A stretch of DNA of 64,000 nucleotides from contig SXOX01000103.1 of the NCBI GenBank assembly GCA_005776585.1, positions 1 through 64,000 on the forward strand, read 5' to 3'. Positions 26,694 through 35,685 of the stretch are shown one piece after another. Each line of letters opens with the position of its first letter. Within the stretch, counting starts at the first letter, position 1. The position numbers were made by a program, and so were the translations under genes. Origin of the DNA: Pseudomonadota bacterium (GTDB lineage: Bacteria > Myxococcota_A > UBA9042 > GCA-2863065). The notes below the pieces were generated by a model, which was given only the letters and a program-made list of their open reading frames with translations, ran no database searches and was not told the origin of the DNA.

Positions 26694-29512
26694 GGGACCC
26701 CTCCGAAAGACCAGGACGACAGGCCGAGGATGACTGAGTTCTTCGAGGACGTCGAGCGGCCGCCCGCAGCGGCGCCGACCCGTAAGCGGAGCGAGACGAC
26801 CGCGGATTTGGCCACGGTGCCCGCCGACATCCAGTGCACACGCGGGGCAGCGCCTTTGGCCAGCGCCGCGCAGCCACCCGAGGAGCAGACGAGGCCCTGC
26901 GCGGCACACGGCGCTCCCGAGGTGCATTGGCCGGAGTGGCACGCGTCTGAGACGGTGCATCCGTCGCCGTCCTCGCAGGGCTGCCCCTCGGCGGCCGCGG
27001 GATGAGTGCACCCCGACACCGGATGGCAGACGTCCTGCGTACACGTGTTCGTGTCCGTGCAGGTCGCGTGCTGCGGGGTGTGCGTGCAGCCTTGGCCCGT
27101 CACGCACGCGTCGAGCGTGCAGGGGACGCCGTCGTCGCACGCGAGGGCCTTCCCCGCCGCGCAGCCGGTGGATGCGGCACAGGTCTCCACGCCGTTGCAC
27201 GGGTTGCCGTCGTCACATGGCAGCGGGGAGCCGGCGCACTGCGTCCCGGTGCAGGCATCCGAGACGGTGCAGACGTTGGCGTCGTCGCAACTTGTGCCCG
27301 TCGCGCTCGCGTGCGCACAGCCAGACGTCGGCATGCAGCTGTCGCTGGTGCAGCTGTTGCCGTCGTCGCACGGGATCGGCGGCCCGAGGCAAAGCCCGGC
27401 CACGCAGCTGTCGGAGGTCGTGCAGGCCGAGCCGTCGTCGCAGAGCGTACCGATGGGGACGAACGTCGTGCCGCACTCGCCCGTGCCTGGAGCACACACC
27501 GCGGTCGCGCACGACGGGCTCATGCCCAGCGGGAGGGCACAGCTCACCGCGCTGTTCGGCTTGGGCCGGCAGAGATACGGGAGGCTCGTCGTGTCGCAGA
27601 AGACGCTCCCGTTGCACAGATTGCCATCGTCGAATGCGGCGCAGTCAGCATCCTTCTGGCACTGGCAGCCGGCGCTCGCTCCCACGCACTGGCCGGCAGT
27701 ACACGTGTCACCGACCGTACAGGCGTCGCCGTCGCTGCAGGCGCCGCTCTCCTTCTTGACGTGGGCGCAGCCCGTGGCCTTGGCGCACGTATCGACGGTG
27801 CACGGGTTCTGGTCGTTGCAGTCGTCCACAGCGCCGGGGCCGCAGCTGTTCGCCGCGCAGGTGTCCCCGACGGTGCAGGCGTCGCCATCGCTGCACGGCG
27901 CTGTGTTGGACAGGTAGGCGCAGCCGGACGCCGGGAGGCAGGTGTCGTCCGTGCACGGGTTGTCATCGATGCAGGTCAGCGCCGCCCCGACGCACTTGCC
28001 CGAGAGACACGCGTCACCCAAGGTGCACACGCTGCCATCGGAGCACGGTCCGCCCGAGAGGCCCGCCGCGGTGCACCCGACCAGCGGATCGCACGCATCG
28101 GTGGTGCACGGATTCTGATCGTCGCAGGAGGCAAAGCTGCCGAGGCACCCCGCGGCCGTGCACGCGTCGTTGGTCGTGCACGCGTTCCCGTCGTCGCAGG
28201 TCGCCTGGCTGGGCTCATGCTCGCAGCCCGACTGCGGCTCGCACGTATCAGTCGTGCAGACGTCGTCGTCCTCGCAGCTGCCCTCGTCGGTCTGCGTGTC
28301 GCAGTCGTTGTCGAGGCCGTCGCAGCCTTCATTTGCGCCCGGGTGGATGAGCTTCTTGCCGGGTGCGCAGTCGTCGCCGTCGGGCGTGCCGTCGCCGTCG
28401 TCGTCGGCGTCGCACGCGTCGCCTTGGCCGTCCAGATCCGTGTCGAGCTGCGCTGCGTCGGCCACGTCGGGGCAGAGGTCAGACTCGTCGAGGACGCCGT
28501 CGCCATCGTCGTCGGCGTCCAGGCAGCTCGCGATCCCATCGGCGTCGGTGTCCGGGAACCCTTCATCCGTCTGTCCGTCGCAGTCGTCGTCGCCACCGTT
28601 GCAGCTCTCGGCCACCGGCGCCGAGCCGAGGCACGTCTCTTGCCCCTGTTGGCAGAGGCGCTTGCCGGTGCACGTCCCAAACGGGCTCGTGATGGGACAC
28701 GTCGGCGGCGAGAGCACGTCGATCGCGCCGTCGCAGTCGTCGTCCTTGCCGTTGCAGGTCTCGGGCGCAGGCGGCGCCGCGCTGCACGCGGACAGGCCGT
28801 CCTCACCGCAGCGACGCACGCCGACGCACGCACCGTGCGCATTGCTCACCGTGCAACTCGTCTCGGCGCCAAGGGCATCCGCCGGGCAGGCACACTCGCC
28901 GCCGGCACGCCGGCACTGCCCGGAGACGCAGTCGTAGCCGGAGGGACACGGGTGGCTGCCGTCGCACGCGATGCCGCAGAAGCTGCCGAGGTCGCCATAG
29001 GGCAGGCAGGCGTCGGCGCCCTCGAAGCCTGGGGCGACGCAGTCCGAGTCGACGCGGCAGGGCCGGCACAGCCTCTGGGTGCGATCGACGCACAGCAGCA
29101 CCACGCCGGCGCCGGCCGTGCCCTGCGTGAACGGCTCACAGGAGAGGCCGCTCGGACACACGCCCGCCCCGCAGTCGGCCGCGCAGATTCCTTGACCGCC
29201 AGCGTTCAGGAGGCAGCCGCTGCTCTCGCAGTCGGTGTGGGACGCGCACGCGCAGCCTGCCGGAAGGGGCTTGGCCGAACAGACAGGCGGCGGAACGTCC
29301 GGGGCCGTCCCCGAATCGGAGGTCGGCAGTTCGACGTGGACGCCATCGCCGGGAAGGTCTCCGGAGAGGACCTCGCCACCTCCGAGGTCCAAGCCCAGCA
29401 CCGATCCGTCCACCGGCGCCGCAACGAGCGGCACGGACGGCCCGCCGCACCCCAGCGCGACGCCAAGGACGGCGCAAGTTGGCAAGATGTTGCGCACGCG
29501 ACCCGAGGGCAC
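26690..29512 (-). CDS. CTDC/MopE/TSP3 repeat lipoprotein, cassette A
   Basis: A 940-residue paralogue of the lipoprotein at 20749-23784. A GTG start gives MPSGRVRNILPTCAVLGVALGC, with the lipobox; a second in-frame GTG at 29497 is possible and neither has a strong ribosome-binding site. Order of parts: acidic tether, cysteine-rich N-module ([35 protein letters not shown]), MopE-type motifs ([43 protein letters not shown]), TSP3-like calcium repeats (ESDLCPDVADAAQLDTDLDG), then CTDC repeats (CDDQNPCTTDACDPLVGC). The last 60 residues lose cysteine. It is the first gene of the duplicated cassette run; the 141-bp upstream region holds an inverted repeat. Confidence 0.82.
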   Translation of the reverse strand: MPSGRVRNILPTCAVLGVALGCGGPSVPLVAAPVDGSVLGLDLGGGEVLSGDLPGDGVHVELPTSDSGTAPDVPPPVCSAKPLPAGCACASHTDCESSGCLLNAGGQGICAADCGAGVCPSGLSCEPFTQGTAGAGVVLLCVDRTQRLCRPCRVDSDCVAPGFEGADACLPYGDLGSFCGIACDGSHPCPSGYDCVSGQCRRAGGECACPADALGAETSCTVSNAHGACVGVRRCGEDGLSACSAAPPAPETCNGKDDDCDGAIDVLSPPTCPITSPFGTCTGKRLCQQGQETCLGSAPVAESCNGGDDDCDGQTDEGFPDTDADGIASCLDADDDGDGVLDESDLCPDVADAAQLDTDLDGQGDACDADDDGDGTPDGDDCAPGKKLIHPGANEGCDGLDNDCDTQTDEGSCEDDDVCTTDTCEPQSGCEHEPSQATCDDGNACTTNDACTAAGCLGSFASCDDQNPCTTDACDPLVGCTAAGLSGGPCSDGSVCTLGDACLSGKCVGAALTCIDDNPCTDDTCLPASGCAYLSNTAPCSDGDACTVGDTCAANSCGPGAVDDCNDQNPCTVDTCAKATGCAHVKKESGACSDGDACTVGDTCTAGQCVGASAGCQCQKDADCAAFDDGNLCNGSVFCDTTSLPYLCRPKPNSAVSCALPLGMSPSCATAVCAPGTGECGTTFVPIGTLCDDGSACTTSDSCVAGLCLGPPIPCDDGNSCTSDSCMPTSGCAHASATGTSCDDANVCTVSDACTGTQCAGSPLPCDDGNPCNGVETCAASTGCAAGKALACDDGVPCTLDACVTGQGCTHTPQHATCTDTNTCTQDVCHPVSGCTHPAAAEGQPCEDGDGCTVSDACHSGQCTSGAPCAAQGLVCSSGGCAALAKGAAPRVHWMSAGTVAKSAVVSLRLRVGAAAGGRSTSSKNSVILGLSSWSFGGVP

Positions 29513-29580
29513 GATAGGTGCCGGGCATGGGCTACGTCAAGCGAAGGCACGGCGACGAAACTACACGGGGTGAGTCTCAG

Positions 29581-29628
29581 GTCATGGCCGAAACTTCAAG
29601 ACTCGGCCTGGAAAGTTTCGGTTATGAC
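29581..29628. promoter_or_regulatory. Imperfect inverted repeat, candidate operator
   Basis: Two 16-bp arms, 29581-29596 (GTCATGGCCGAAACTT) and 29613-29628 (AAGTTTCGGTTATGAC), pair at 14 of 16 positions around a 16-bp spacer. A third half-site in direct orientation, ATGACCGAAGCTT, overlaps at 29624-29636. The element lies about 70 bp upstream of the cassette A lipoprotein start and 25 bp past the end of the radical SAM gene. It could be a dimeric-regulator operator for the cassette run or a transcript hairpin ending the radical SAM gene; no T-tract follows, so the operator reading is favoured. Confidence 0.45.
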
Positions 29629-29653
29629 CGAAGCTTTTGTCTGCCAACGCGCA

Positions 29654-31078
29654 CTACGCGGGTGTAAACACCAGCTTCAGACCGTTGACCATGTCATTGG
29701 CGTTGAGCGCACGAATCTCGACGAGGTGCTTGTAGACCATCTTCGGGCGCAGGTAGAACTTGCGAAACGCCTTCTTCTGCAGCGCGACCAGCTGGTCTTG
29801 CGTGAGCTTGGGCGTCACGTAGATGGTCGGGTTCTCGGGCGTGGGGTAGCTCGTGTAGCGCGCGAAGTCGTAGCAGTCGGGCTCCTTGAGCGTGCCGTTC
29901 TTGAGGAACTCGTAGTAGATGGGTGTTCCCGGGTAGGGCACGAAGCAGGTGTACTTCGCGAACTCGATGCCGAGGTCGCAGGAGAAGTCGATCGTCATGT
30001 TGATCGACCGCTCGGTCTCACCCGGGGAGCCCACGATGAAGAACCCGATGACCTGCATCCCTGTCTGCTTGCAGAGCCGCACGGCCTCGTAGGCCTTCTG
30101 CAGCGTCGTGTCCTTGTGGATGGCGTTCAGCGTCTCCTGGTCGCCCGTCTCGAAGCCGAACATCACGCGACGGCAGCCGGACTCGTACATCGCCTCGACC
30201 GTCTCGCGGTCCATCAGGTCGACGCGGGTCTCGGTCGTCCACACCTGATGCTTCTGCAGGCCGCGCTTGCAGACCTCGTCGCGGAACGCGATGGCCTCTT
30301 TGCGCGAGATTGGGAAGATCGGGTCCACGTACGCCATTTGCTTGAAGCCGTAGCGGTCCCACATGTACTCGCACTCGTCGACGAGGTTCATGATCGAGCG
30401 CTTGCGGCGGCTGTGCCCCATGACCGTGAGGCTGCAGAAGTTGCATTGGTAGGGGCAGCCGCGTGAGCCGAGCACGAGCGTCGCCGGCGAGGCGACGCGC
30501 GCGAAGTTGAACAAGCGATAGCGCTGCCACGGGAGCAGGTGCCAGGCGGGGAACGGGATGGTGTCGAGGTCCTCGACCATCGGCTGCGGCGGGGTCTTGA
30601 TGACCTTGCCATCGACCAGGATGCTCAAGCCCTTGACCGAGGTCAGGTCCTTGCCGTTGGCCCAGGCGTTGACGAGGTTGACCGTCGTGACCTCGCCCTC
30701 GTTGTGCACGATGGCGTCCGCCTCGCCCGACTTGAGCAGCCGATCGGCGAAGACGGTCGCGTGCACGCCGCCCTGGATGAGCTTGATGTGCGGGAAGTGC
30801 TTGCGGCAGTACTCCGACAGCCGCGAGACGCCGGGCGCTGTGGGCGTGACCGACGAGAAGCCGATGACCTCGGGCTTCTCCTTGCGTACGGCCTCGTCGA
30901 ACTCCGAGAGGCGACCCCCATTGATGAAGTCGTCGTAGCACGCGACGGGGATGCCCGCGGCCTCGAGCGCCGCGGCGACGTAGCCGACGCTGATGGGCGG
31001 CATCGCCTCCAAGAACGCGTTGAACTTACCGGCCGTGCGGTCGGTGTCGCTATAGGGATTGACGACGAGGACCTTCAT
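29654..31078 (-). CDS. B12-binding-domain radical SAM protein (BchE-like class)
   Basis: A 474-residue enzyme. The N-terminal cobalamin-binding-like domain reads MKVLVVNPYSDTDRTAG, then PPISVGYVAAALEAAGI and HIKLIQGGVHATVF. The radical SAM motif is Cys208, Cys212 and Cys215 (GCPYQCNFC), preceded by a conserved PFPAWHLLPW. Later strands include RRVMFGFETGDQETLNAI and VIGFFIVGSPGET. This layout is that of BchE, hopanoid and phosphonate class B radical SAM enzymes. The substrate is unknown. It has a good ribosome-binding site (AAGGAG) and begins 36 nt after the FG-GAP lipoprotein gene in the same direction, so the two may be co-transcribed. Confidence 0.9.
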   Translation of the reverse strand: MKVLVVNPYSDTDRTAGKFNAFLEAMPPISVGYVAAALEAAGIPVACYDDFINGGRLSEFDEAVRKEKPEVIGFSSVTPTAPGVSRLSEYCRKHFPHIKLIQGGVHATVFADRLLKSGEADAIVHNEGEVTTVNLVNAWANGKDLTSVKGLSILVDGKVIKTPPQPMVEDLDTIPFPAWHLLPWQRYRLFNFARVASPATLVLGSRGCPYQCNFCSLTVMGHSRRKRSIMNLVDECEYMWDRYGFKQMAYVDPIFPISRKEAIAFRDEVCKRGLQKHQVWTTETRVDLMDRETVEAMYESGCRRVMFGFETGDQETLNAIHKDTTLQKAYEAVRLCKQTGMQVIGFFIVGSPGETERSINMTIDFSCDLGIEFAKYTCFVPYPGTPIYYEFLKNGTLKEPDCYDFARYTSYPTPENPTIYVTPKLTQDQLVALQKKAFRKFYLRPKMVYKHLVEIRALNANDMVNGLKLVFTPA

Positions 31079-31114
31079 GCGGCTCCTTACCGAGGTGACC
31101 CGAGAAAAGTTCTG

Positions 31115-34100
31115 CTAGTCCAACGGGACCAGGTAGACGGCGCCGTCATCGAGGCTGGTGGCCGAGCCCTCGATGCCCCCGACGACGAGCCAGCGCTTGC
31201 TGCCGACGACGCCGACGCTCACCCACTCGCCAAAGAGGCCACCGGGCCGCGTCGTCTCGCCGACGAACGCCGCGACGGGGGTCGGGCTCCACGCCATCGC
31301 GGGACCCACCTCGAACCGATAGACGCGCACGCCGCCCGTCAGCGCGGTGCCCGAGAAGCCGCCCAGCGGGCTACCGACCGCGATTCCCGCGCGACCTGGA
31401 GCGCTTGCGTCCGGCACGAGCGCCACGGAGCGCCCGAACTGCTCGCCGACCACCGCGCCATCGAGGCGCAGCGCGGCCGTGGTCGTCGGGGACACCATGG
31501 GGGTCAGCAACGGCATGACGCCGTCGATAATGGCCGCGGGCGACAGCGTCTTGAGGGTGCTCCCCGGGATCAGCCACACAGCGCCCACGGCGTTGCCGGC
31601 CTTGCTGAGGTTGAAGCCGCCGGTCACCAGATCCGGGATGGTGTCGCCGTCGACGTCCAGGCCACCCGCGACCGAGAAGCCAGCCTGCGCGTTGGCGACC
31701 TGGGAGCCCAGCACGAGCTCGGCCGGCGCGGCGCGGGCGCACAGCGCGCCAAAGCCAAAGACGACGCGTACCGTGCCTTGATTGGTCACGCCAAAGTCCT
31801 CGGCATTGGCGCCAATCGCGACCTCGTCACACCCGTCGCCGTCGATATCGCCGGCGCGTGCGACGCTGCGTCCCACGGCGTCGCCGGCCACGAGGCCGAT
31901 GAACGTGAGGTCCGGAGCGCACCGGGCGACCGTCTTGCCCGTCGCATCCGCCGGGGTCGACAGCCAGAGCGCGTAGCCGCCGGCGTCATTCTGGCCGGTT
32001 CGGTCCACCGAGGGCATGCCGGCGACGAGATCGTCCTTGCCGTCCCCGTTGACATCGGCGAAGGCCACCGCGTCGATGAGTCCGCTCGTCTGAAAGCCGC
32101 CCAACACAAAGGCTGGCGTCGTCGAGAACGTCTTGCCCGGTCCGGCGCCGCGGAAGACCAGCACTGCTCCGGCGTCGTTGCGAGCCGTCACGCACTCGAC
32201 GCCCGCCGCGTAGAGCTTGGCGTCGTACGTCTTGGGGACGTCCTCGGCACGGACGACAAGGGCGAGATCACCGATGCCGTCTCCATCGAAGTCGCCGCCT
32301 CCCGCGACCGCGTGGCCCGCTTGATCGGCTGCCGAGTGGCCCAAGTAGCCGATCAGGTTGACGGTGGGAGTGGCCGAGAACCCCGTGGTGACGAACGCGC
32401 CGCCGGCGTTGACGCCCTGCGCGAGCGGATCGTAGAGCGGAGCGCCCGCGACGAGGTCGGCGAGCCCATCGCCCGTGATGTCTCCGACGATGGCGGCACC
32501 TCGGCCATGCTGCGCGCCTGCCGCGCTCCCGGGCAGCTCCAGGGCCAGCGGCAGGACGTCCGTCTTGCTCGACGCAAAAAACGGGCGCCCGACGTCGATG
32601 CCCAGCTCGTCGTTGCGGGCCGAGAACGCCACGAGGTCTCCGAAGCCGTCGCCGTCGAGATCCGGAACGACCGCGACCGCCTCGCCAAAGCGCTCGTCGA
32701 GCGTCTTGCCGCCAATCGTCCGCGTGGGGGTCTTGTCGGGCAGCTCCGGGAACTTACCGACCTGCTTGGGCTTTCCCGGATACAGCGTGACGGAGCCGGT
32801 CTCGAGCGGGCCACCCGCGGCCTCGTGCCGGTAGTTCCCCACGACCAGATCCGAGACGCCATCGGCGTTGGTGTCCCCGAACGCGACCGCCCAGCCGTAC
32901 TGATCCTGCTTGGCGACGCCCTCGACGCTCCACTCGGCCAGGCTGCCATCGGCCAGGACCTTCGGCGGCGTCGCCGGAAACGCTCCTCCGGTGAAGACGC
33001 GCACCGCGCCATAGTTGTCATCGGCCGTGGCCACCTTCTCATGGAGGTAGTGCGCGACGGCGAGGTCGCCGAAGCCATCGTCATCCAGATCGCCAATCGC
33101 CAGATGCCGGCCGAAGTTCGTGCCGGCGCCCGCCGTGGCGGTCGGGGCCCAAGCGCGCACCGGGATGGCCTCGAGGCCTCCGGGGCTCGGCGCCTTGGCC
33201 GCGATTCCGCGATAGACGAACACGGCGCCGTCGTTGGTCTGACCGGCCTTGGCCTTGTAGTTGAGCGCGTTCACCGCCAGATCGCACTTGCCGTCCCCGT
33301 CGAGGTCGCCCGCGGCCAGCTCCCAGCCGAGCCGCAGCTCGTTCGCTCCGAGCCACGCGCCGTCCGCGTCGGGCAGGGTGCCGTAGAGCACCACGTCGGC
33401 CTTGTCGGAGAACCCAGCGGCCTTGCCCAGGAAGACGTGCACGGCGCCCTGGTTCGTGGCGGGTGGGCTCTTCAGGTTGTCCTCGTCGGTCAGGGCGGAG
33501 ATGGCGAGGTCGAGGCGCCCGTCTCCGTCGAAGTCGCAGCTCGCGACGGCCCAGCCGAACGCGTCGGACGCCACGCTGCCCGACAGGATCTTGGAGGGCG
33601 TCTCCTCGAAGGCCCCCGTGACGACGCCGCGATAGAGCCACACGGAGCCGCCGTCGGTCACGCCCGGATCGGCGCCCGGGACGCCGACGGCGAGGTCGAT
33701 GAGGCCGTCCTTGTCGAAGTCACCCGCGGCGAGTCCGTGACCCAGCTGATCGCGACGCACGGGGCTGGCGATGACCTGGGTCGGAGTCGCCGCGAGACCG
33801 CCCGAGACCCCGGTGTACACGTAGACGGCGCCACCGTTGAGGCCGAGCACGTCCGCTTCGGGGAGGCCGAGGGCCACGTCGGCCCGCCCATCGCCGGTGA
33901 CGTCGCCGAGAGGCAGGAGCACCGACGCCGCCGTCTGATCCCCGCCGCGCGCCGTCGGCACGAGCTGCGCGGCCACGCCGGTGACGACCACCTGGGTGGT
34001 GAGGCCGGCGACGTACTGGTCGGTGACCTGGACGGTGATGGTCGCGGGATCCTGCGCCTCCACCAATCCGTCCTTGGTGAGCGTGACGCCCGTGCCGCTC

Positions 34101-35161
34101 GTCGCATACCCGTAGTGACCGCTGCCGCCGAGTGCTGTGACCTTGGCCGTGCTCCCGAGCGGAACGAAGAGCCTGGGCGGAGCGGCCAGCAGCGTCGCAC
34201 CCGCGGCGACAGTCAGCGTCACGTCGACGTGCTGCCCCGTGCCGGTGTCCTTCACGCGGATCGTGTCGGTGCCCGCGACGTTCGACGCGGCAGAGACGCC
34301 TGACGCGGAGACCGTGCCGACCGGCTTGGGCGCGAGGGTCGTGTAGGTGAGCTGGCCGGAGCCGCCCGTGGCCGCCAGCACGATGGAGCCCAGGAAGGGC
34401 GTGGTCGCTGCGGCCGGGAGCACCGCGAGATCCGCGACGACGCTGACGGTCGCGGTGGCCTCGCCGACACAGCCGAGGTCCGTCAAGCGGACGACGTCGA
34501 CGACGCTCACCGTCGGGCCTGCGAGGTACGTGCCGAGCAGCTCCGACAGCAGGGCGCCCGACGCGTCGGTGGCCAGCGCGAAGCGATAGGAGCCGGTGCC
34601 CCCGGTGGCCTTGAAGTAGACCGGCCCATAGGCGTTCGCGAAGGGCGCAGCGGGGGTCAGCGTCAGCGGCGGCTCGCAGGGCGGGGGGCCGACGGGGACG
34701 TCCGGGACATCGGGGACGGCCGTCGCGTCCGAGATGTCGCTCGGCGGCTCCGTGGTATCGCTCGGCAGTGCGATATCGGTCGGGCTCGTGTCCTCCGGGC
34801 TGGGGGCGTCTTCGAGCGCATCGGGGGTGACCTCAGGCGGCGTGTCGTCGGTCGGGCCCGTGTCGGTCGTGACCTCAGGGCTCGCATCGGGCGCGTCTGG
34901 CGCCGGTGCGGTCTCCCCGAGCTCGGCGCCGGCGTCCTCGGTCGTACCGGAGTCGCTCGTGACGTCCTCCGCGTGCACCTCGGCGAGTGCGGCATCGGCG
35001 GGTGCGCTGTCTGTGACCGTGGTGTCGGTCGGCACTGCGTCGGTGACCGACGCGACGGCGGCCTCCGGAGAGGTCGAGCCGCACGCGACCACGCCGCCGA
35101 GCGCAGTCACCACGGCGACGATGGAGGCGAGTGAGCAGTGGGTGCAGCGGACGATGGGCAT
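31115..35161 (-). CDS. FG-GAP repeat (integrin-like propeller) lipoprotein
   Basis: A 1,348-residue lipoprotein (lipobox ALGGVVAC). The tether to about residue 155 is almost wholly Asp, Thr, Pro, Ser, Glu and Ala. Two or three Ig-like domains follow (AYGPVYFKATGGTGSYRFAL; SIVLAATGGSGQLTYTTL). From about residue 395 there are roughly 13 FG-GAP repeats with calcium-binding loops (DVTGDGRADVALG, DFDKDGLIDLAVG, DFDGDGRLDLAIS, DLDGDGKCDLAVN, DVNGDGKDDLVAG, DIDGDGCDEVAIG). FG-GAP repeats form beta-propellers as in integrin alpha chains and mediate ligand binding at the surface. The ATG has an AGGAG site. It is the most upstream gene of the minus-strand run. Confidence 0.85.
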   Translation of the reverse strand: MPIVRCTHCSLASIVAVVTALGGVVACGSTSPEAAVASVTDAVPTDTTVTDSAPADAALAEVHAEDVTSDSGTTEDAGAELGETAPAPDAPDASPEVTTDTGPTDDTPPEVTPDALEDAPSPEDTSPTDIALPSDTTEPPSDISDATAVPDVPDVPVGPPPCEPPLTLTPAAPFANAYGPVYFKATGGTGSYRFALATDASGALLSELLGTYLAGPTVSVVDVVRLTDLGCVGEATATVSVVADLAVLPAAATTPFLGSIVLAATGGSGQLTYTTLAPKPVGTVSASGVSAASNVAGTDTIRVKDTGTGQHVDVTLTVAAGATLLAAPPRLFVPLGSTAKVTALGGSGHYGYATSGTGVTLTKDGLVEAQDPATITVQVTDQYVAGLTTQVVVTGVAAQLVPTARGGDQTAASVLLPLGDVTGDGRADVALGLPEADVLGLNGGAVYVYTGVSGGLAATPTQVIASPVRRDQLGHGLAAGDFDKDGLIDLAVGVPGADPGVTDGGSVWLYRGVVTGAFEETPSKILSGSVASDAFGWAVASCDFDGDGRLDLAISALTDEDNLKSPPATNQGAVHVFLGKAAGFSDKADVVLYGTLPDADGAWLGANELRLGWELAAGDLDGDGKCDLAVNALNYKAKAGQTNDGAVFVYRGIAAKAPSPGGLEAIPVRAWAPTATAGAGTNFGRHLAIGDLDDDGFGDLAVAHYLHEKVATADDNYGAVRVFTGGAFPATPPKVLADGSLAEWSVEGVAKQDQYGWAVAFGDTNADGVSDLVVGNYRHEAAGGPLETGSVTLYPGKPKQVGKFPELPDKTPTRTIGGKTLDERFGEAVAVVPDLDGDGFGDLVAFSARNDELGIDVGRPFFASSKTDVLPLALELPGSAAGAQHGRGAAIVGDITGDGLADLVAGAPLYDPLAQGVNAGGAFVTTGFSATPTVNLIGYLGHSAADQAGHAVAGGGDFDGDGIGDLALVVRAEDVPKTYDAKLYAAGVECVTARNDAGAVLVFRGAGPGKTFSTTPAFVLGGFQTSGLIDAVAFADVNGDGKDDLVAGMPSVDRTGQNDAGGYALWLSTPADATGKTVARCAPDLTFIGLVAGDAVGRSVARAGDIDGDGCDEVAIGANAEDFGVTNQGTVRVVFGFGALCARAAPAELVLGSQVANAQAGFSVAGGLDVDGDTIPDLVTGGFNLSKAGNAVGAVWLIPGSTLKTLSPAAIIDGVMPLLTPMVSPTTTAALRLDGAVVGEQFGRSVALVPDASAPGRAGIAVGSPLGGFSGTALTGGVRVYRFEVGPAMAWSPTPVAAFVGETTRPGGLFGEWVSVGVVGSKRWLVVGGIEGSATSLDDGAVYLVPLD

Positions 35162-35259
35162 GCGGTTCTCCTACCGACGCCGGGCATCGTAGCCGGATCG
35201 ATTGCCGGCGGCGAATGCACGCTTTAATGAATGTCCGCCGCACCGTACCGCGTCGCGGC

Positions 35260-35685
35260 TCAGGCTCCTCTCGGAGCCGTCGGCGGTGTGACCGGCACCG
35301 GAACCACGCTGGCGTCGGTCTGAGAAAAGTCGCCCCCCTTGCAGAGGATCGCGTGCCCCGAAAGCTTGGCCAGGGCATAGACGAAGCAATCGCCGTAGTT
35401 CAGCCGCGCCGTGTGACGGCCCTTGCCGTAGCAGAGGAAGCCCTCGCGGGCGAGACGCGCATGCTCCACCGTGATGGGGACAGTCTCGACGTTGAGCTCT
35501 CGCAGGAGTCGGTCGAGCTTGTCTCCACCGGGCACACCGCGGCGTGCGACGATGACGAGGCCGGCCTCGACCAGCGTGGCCGCTGAGATGAGCCGAGTAG
35601 CATCGGCGGCAAGTGCTTCAGCCAGCAGGCAGGCATCCTGCTCTTGCTCGAGAATCGCGATGAGCGCCGACGTGTCGATGACCAT
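35260..35685 (-). CDS. vapC: PIN-domain toxin, VapC family (module 1)
   Basis: A 141-residue PIN-domain ribonuclease. The N-terminus MVIDTSALIAIL places the first acidic metal ligand at Asp4; Glu in AATLVEAGLVI and Asp in LNYGDCFVYALAK supply others. The last motif, ILCKGGDFSQTD, is characteristic of this VapC subgroup. PIN toxins cut tRNA or mRNA with Mg2+ and are neutralised by the cognate VapB. Its ATG overlaps the antitoxin stop codon (ATGA). The tail after FSQTD is a short Pro/Val stretch. Confidence 0.93.
   Translation of the reverse strand: MVIDTSALIAILEQEQDACLLAEALAADATRLISAATLVEAGLVIVARRGVPGGDKLDRLLRELNVETVPITVEHARLAREGFLCYGKGRHTARLNYGDCFVYALAKLSGHAILCKGGDFSQTDASVVPVPVTPPTAPRGA

Noticed and set aside
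29527-29667. A 46-codon plus-strand frame beginning MGYVKRRHG in the gap upstream of cassette A
   Set aside because: It runs over the inverted repeat and into the radical SAM gene, has no ribosome-binding site and no similarity; probably chance.
27002-30466. An 1,154-aa plus-strand frame across the cassette A lipoprotein and radical SAM gene
   Set aside because: It crosses two real minus-strand genes, is Arg/Ala/Val-rich low complexity and matches nothing.
30539-34303. A 1,254-aa plus-strand frame opposite the FG-GAP protein gene
   Set aside because: Antisense shadow of GC-rich repeats; no ribosome-binding site, no domain; the minus-strand protein has clear FG-GAP loops.
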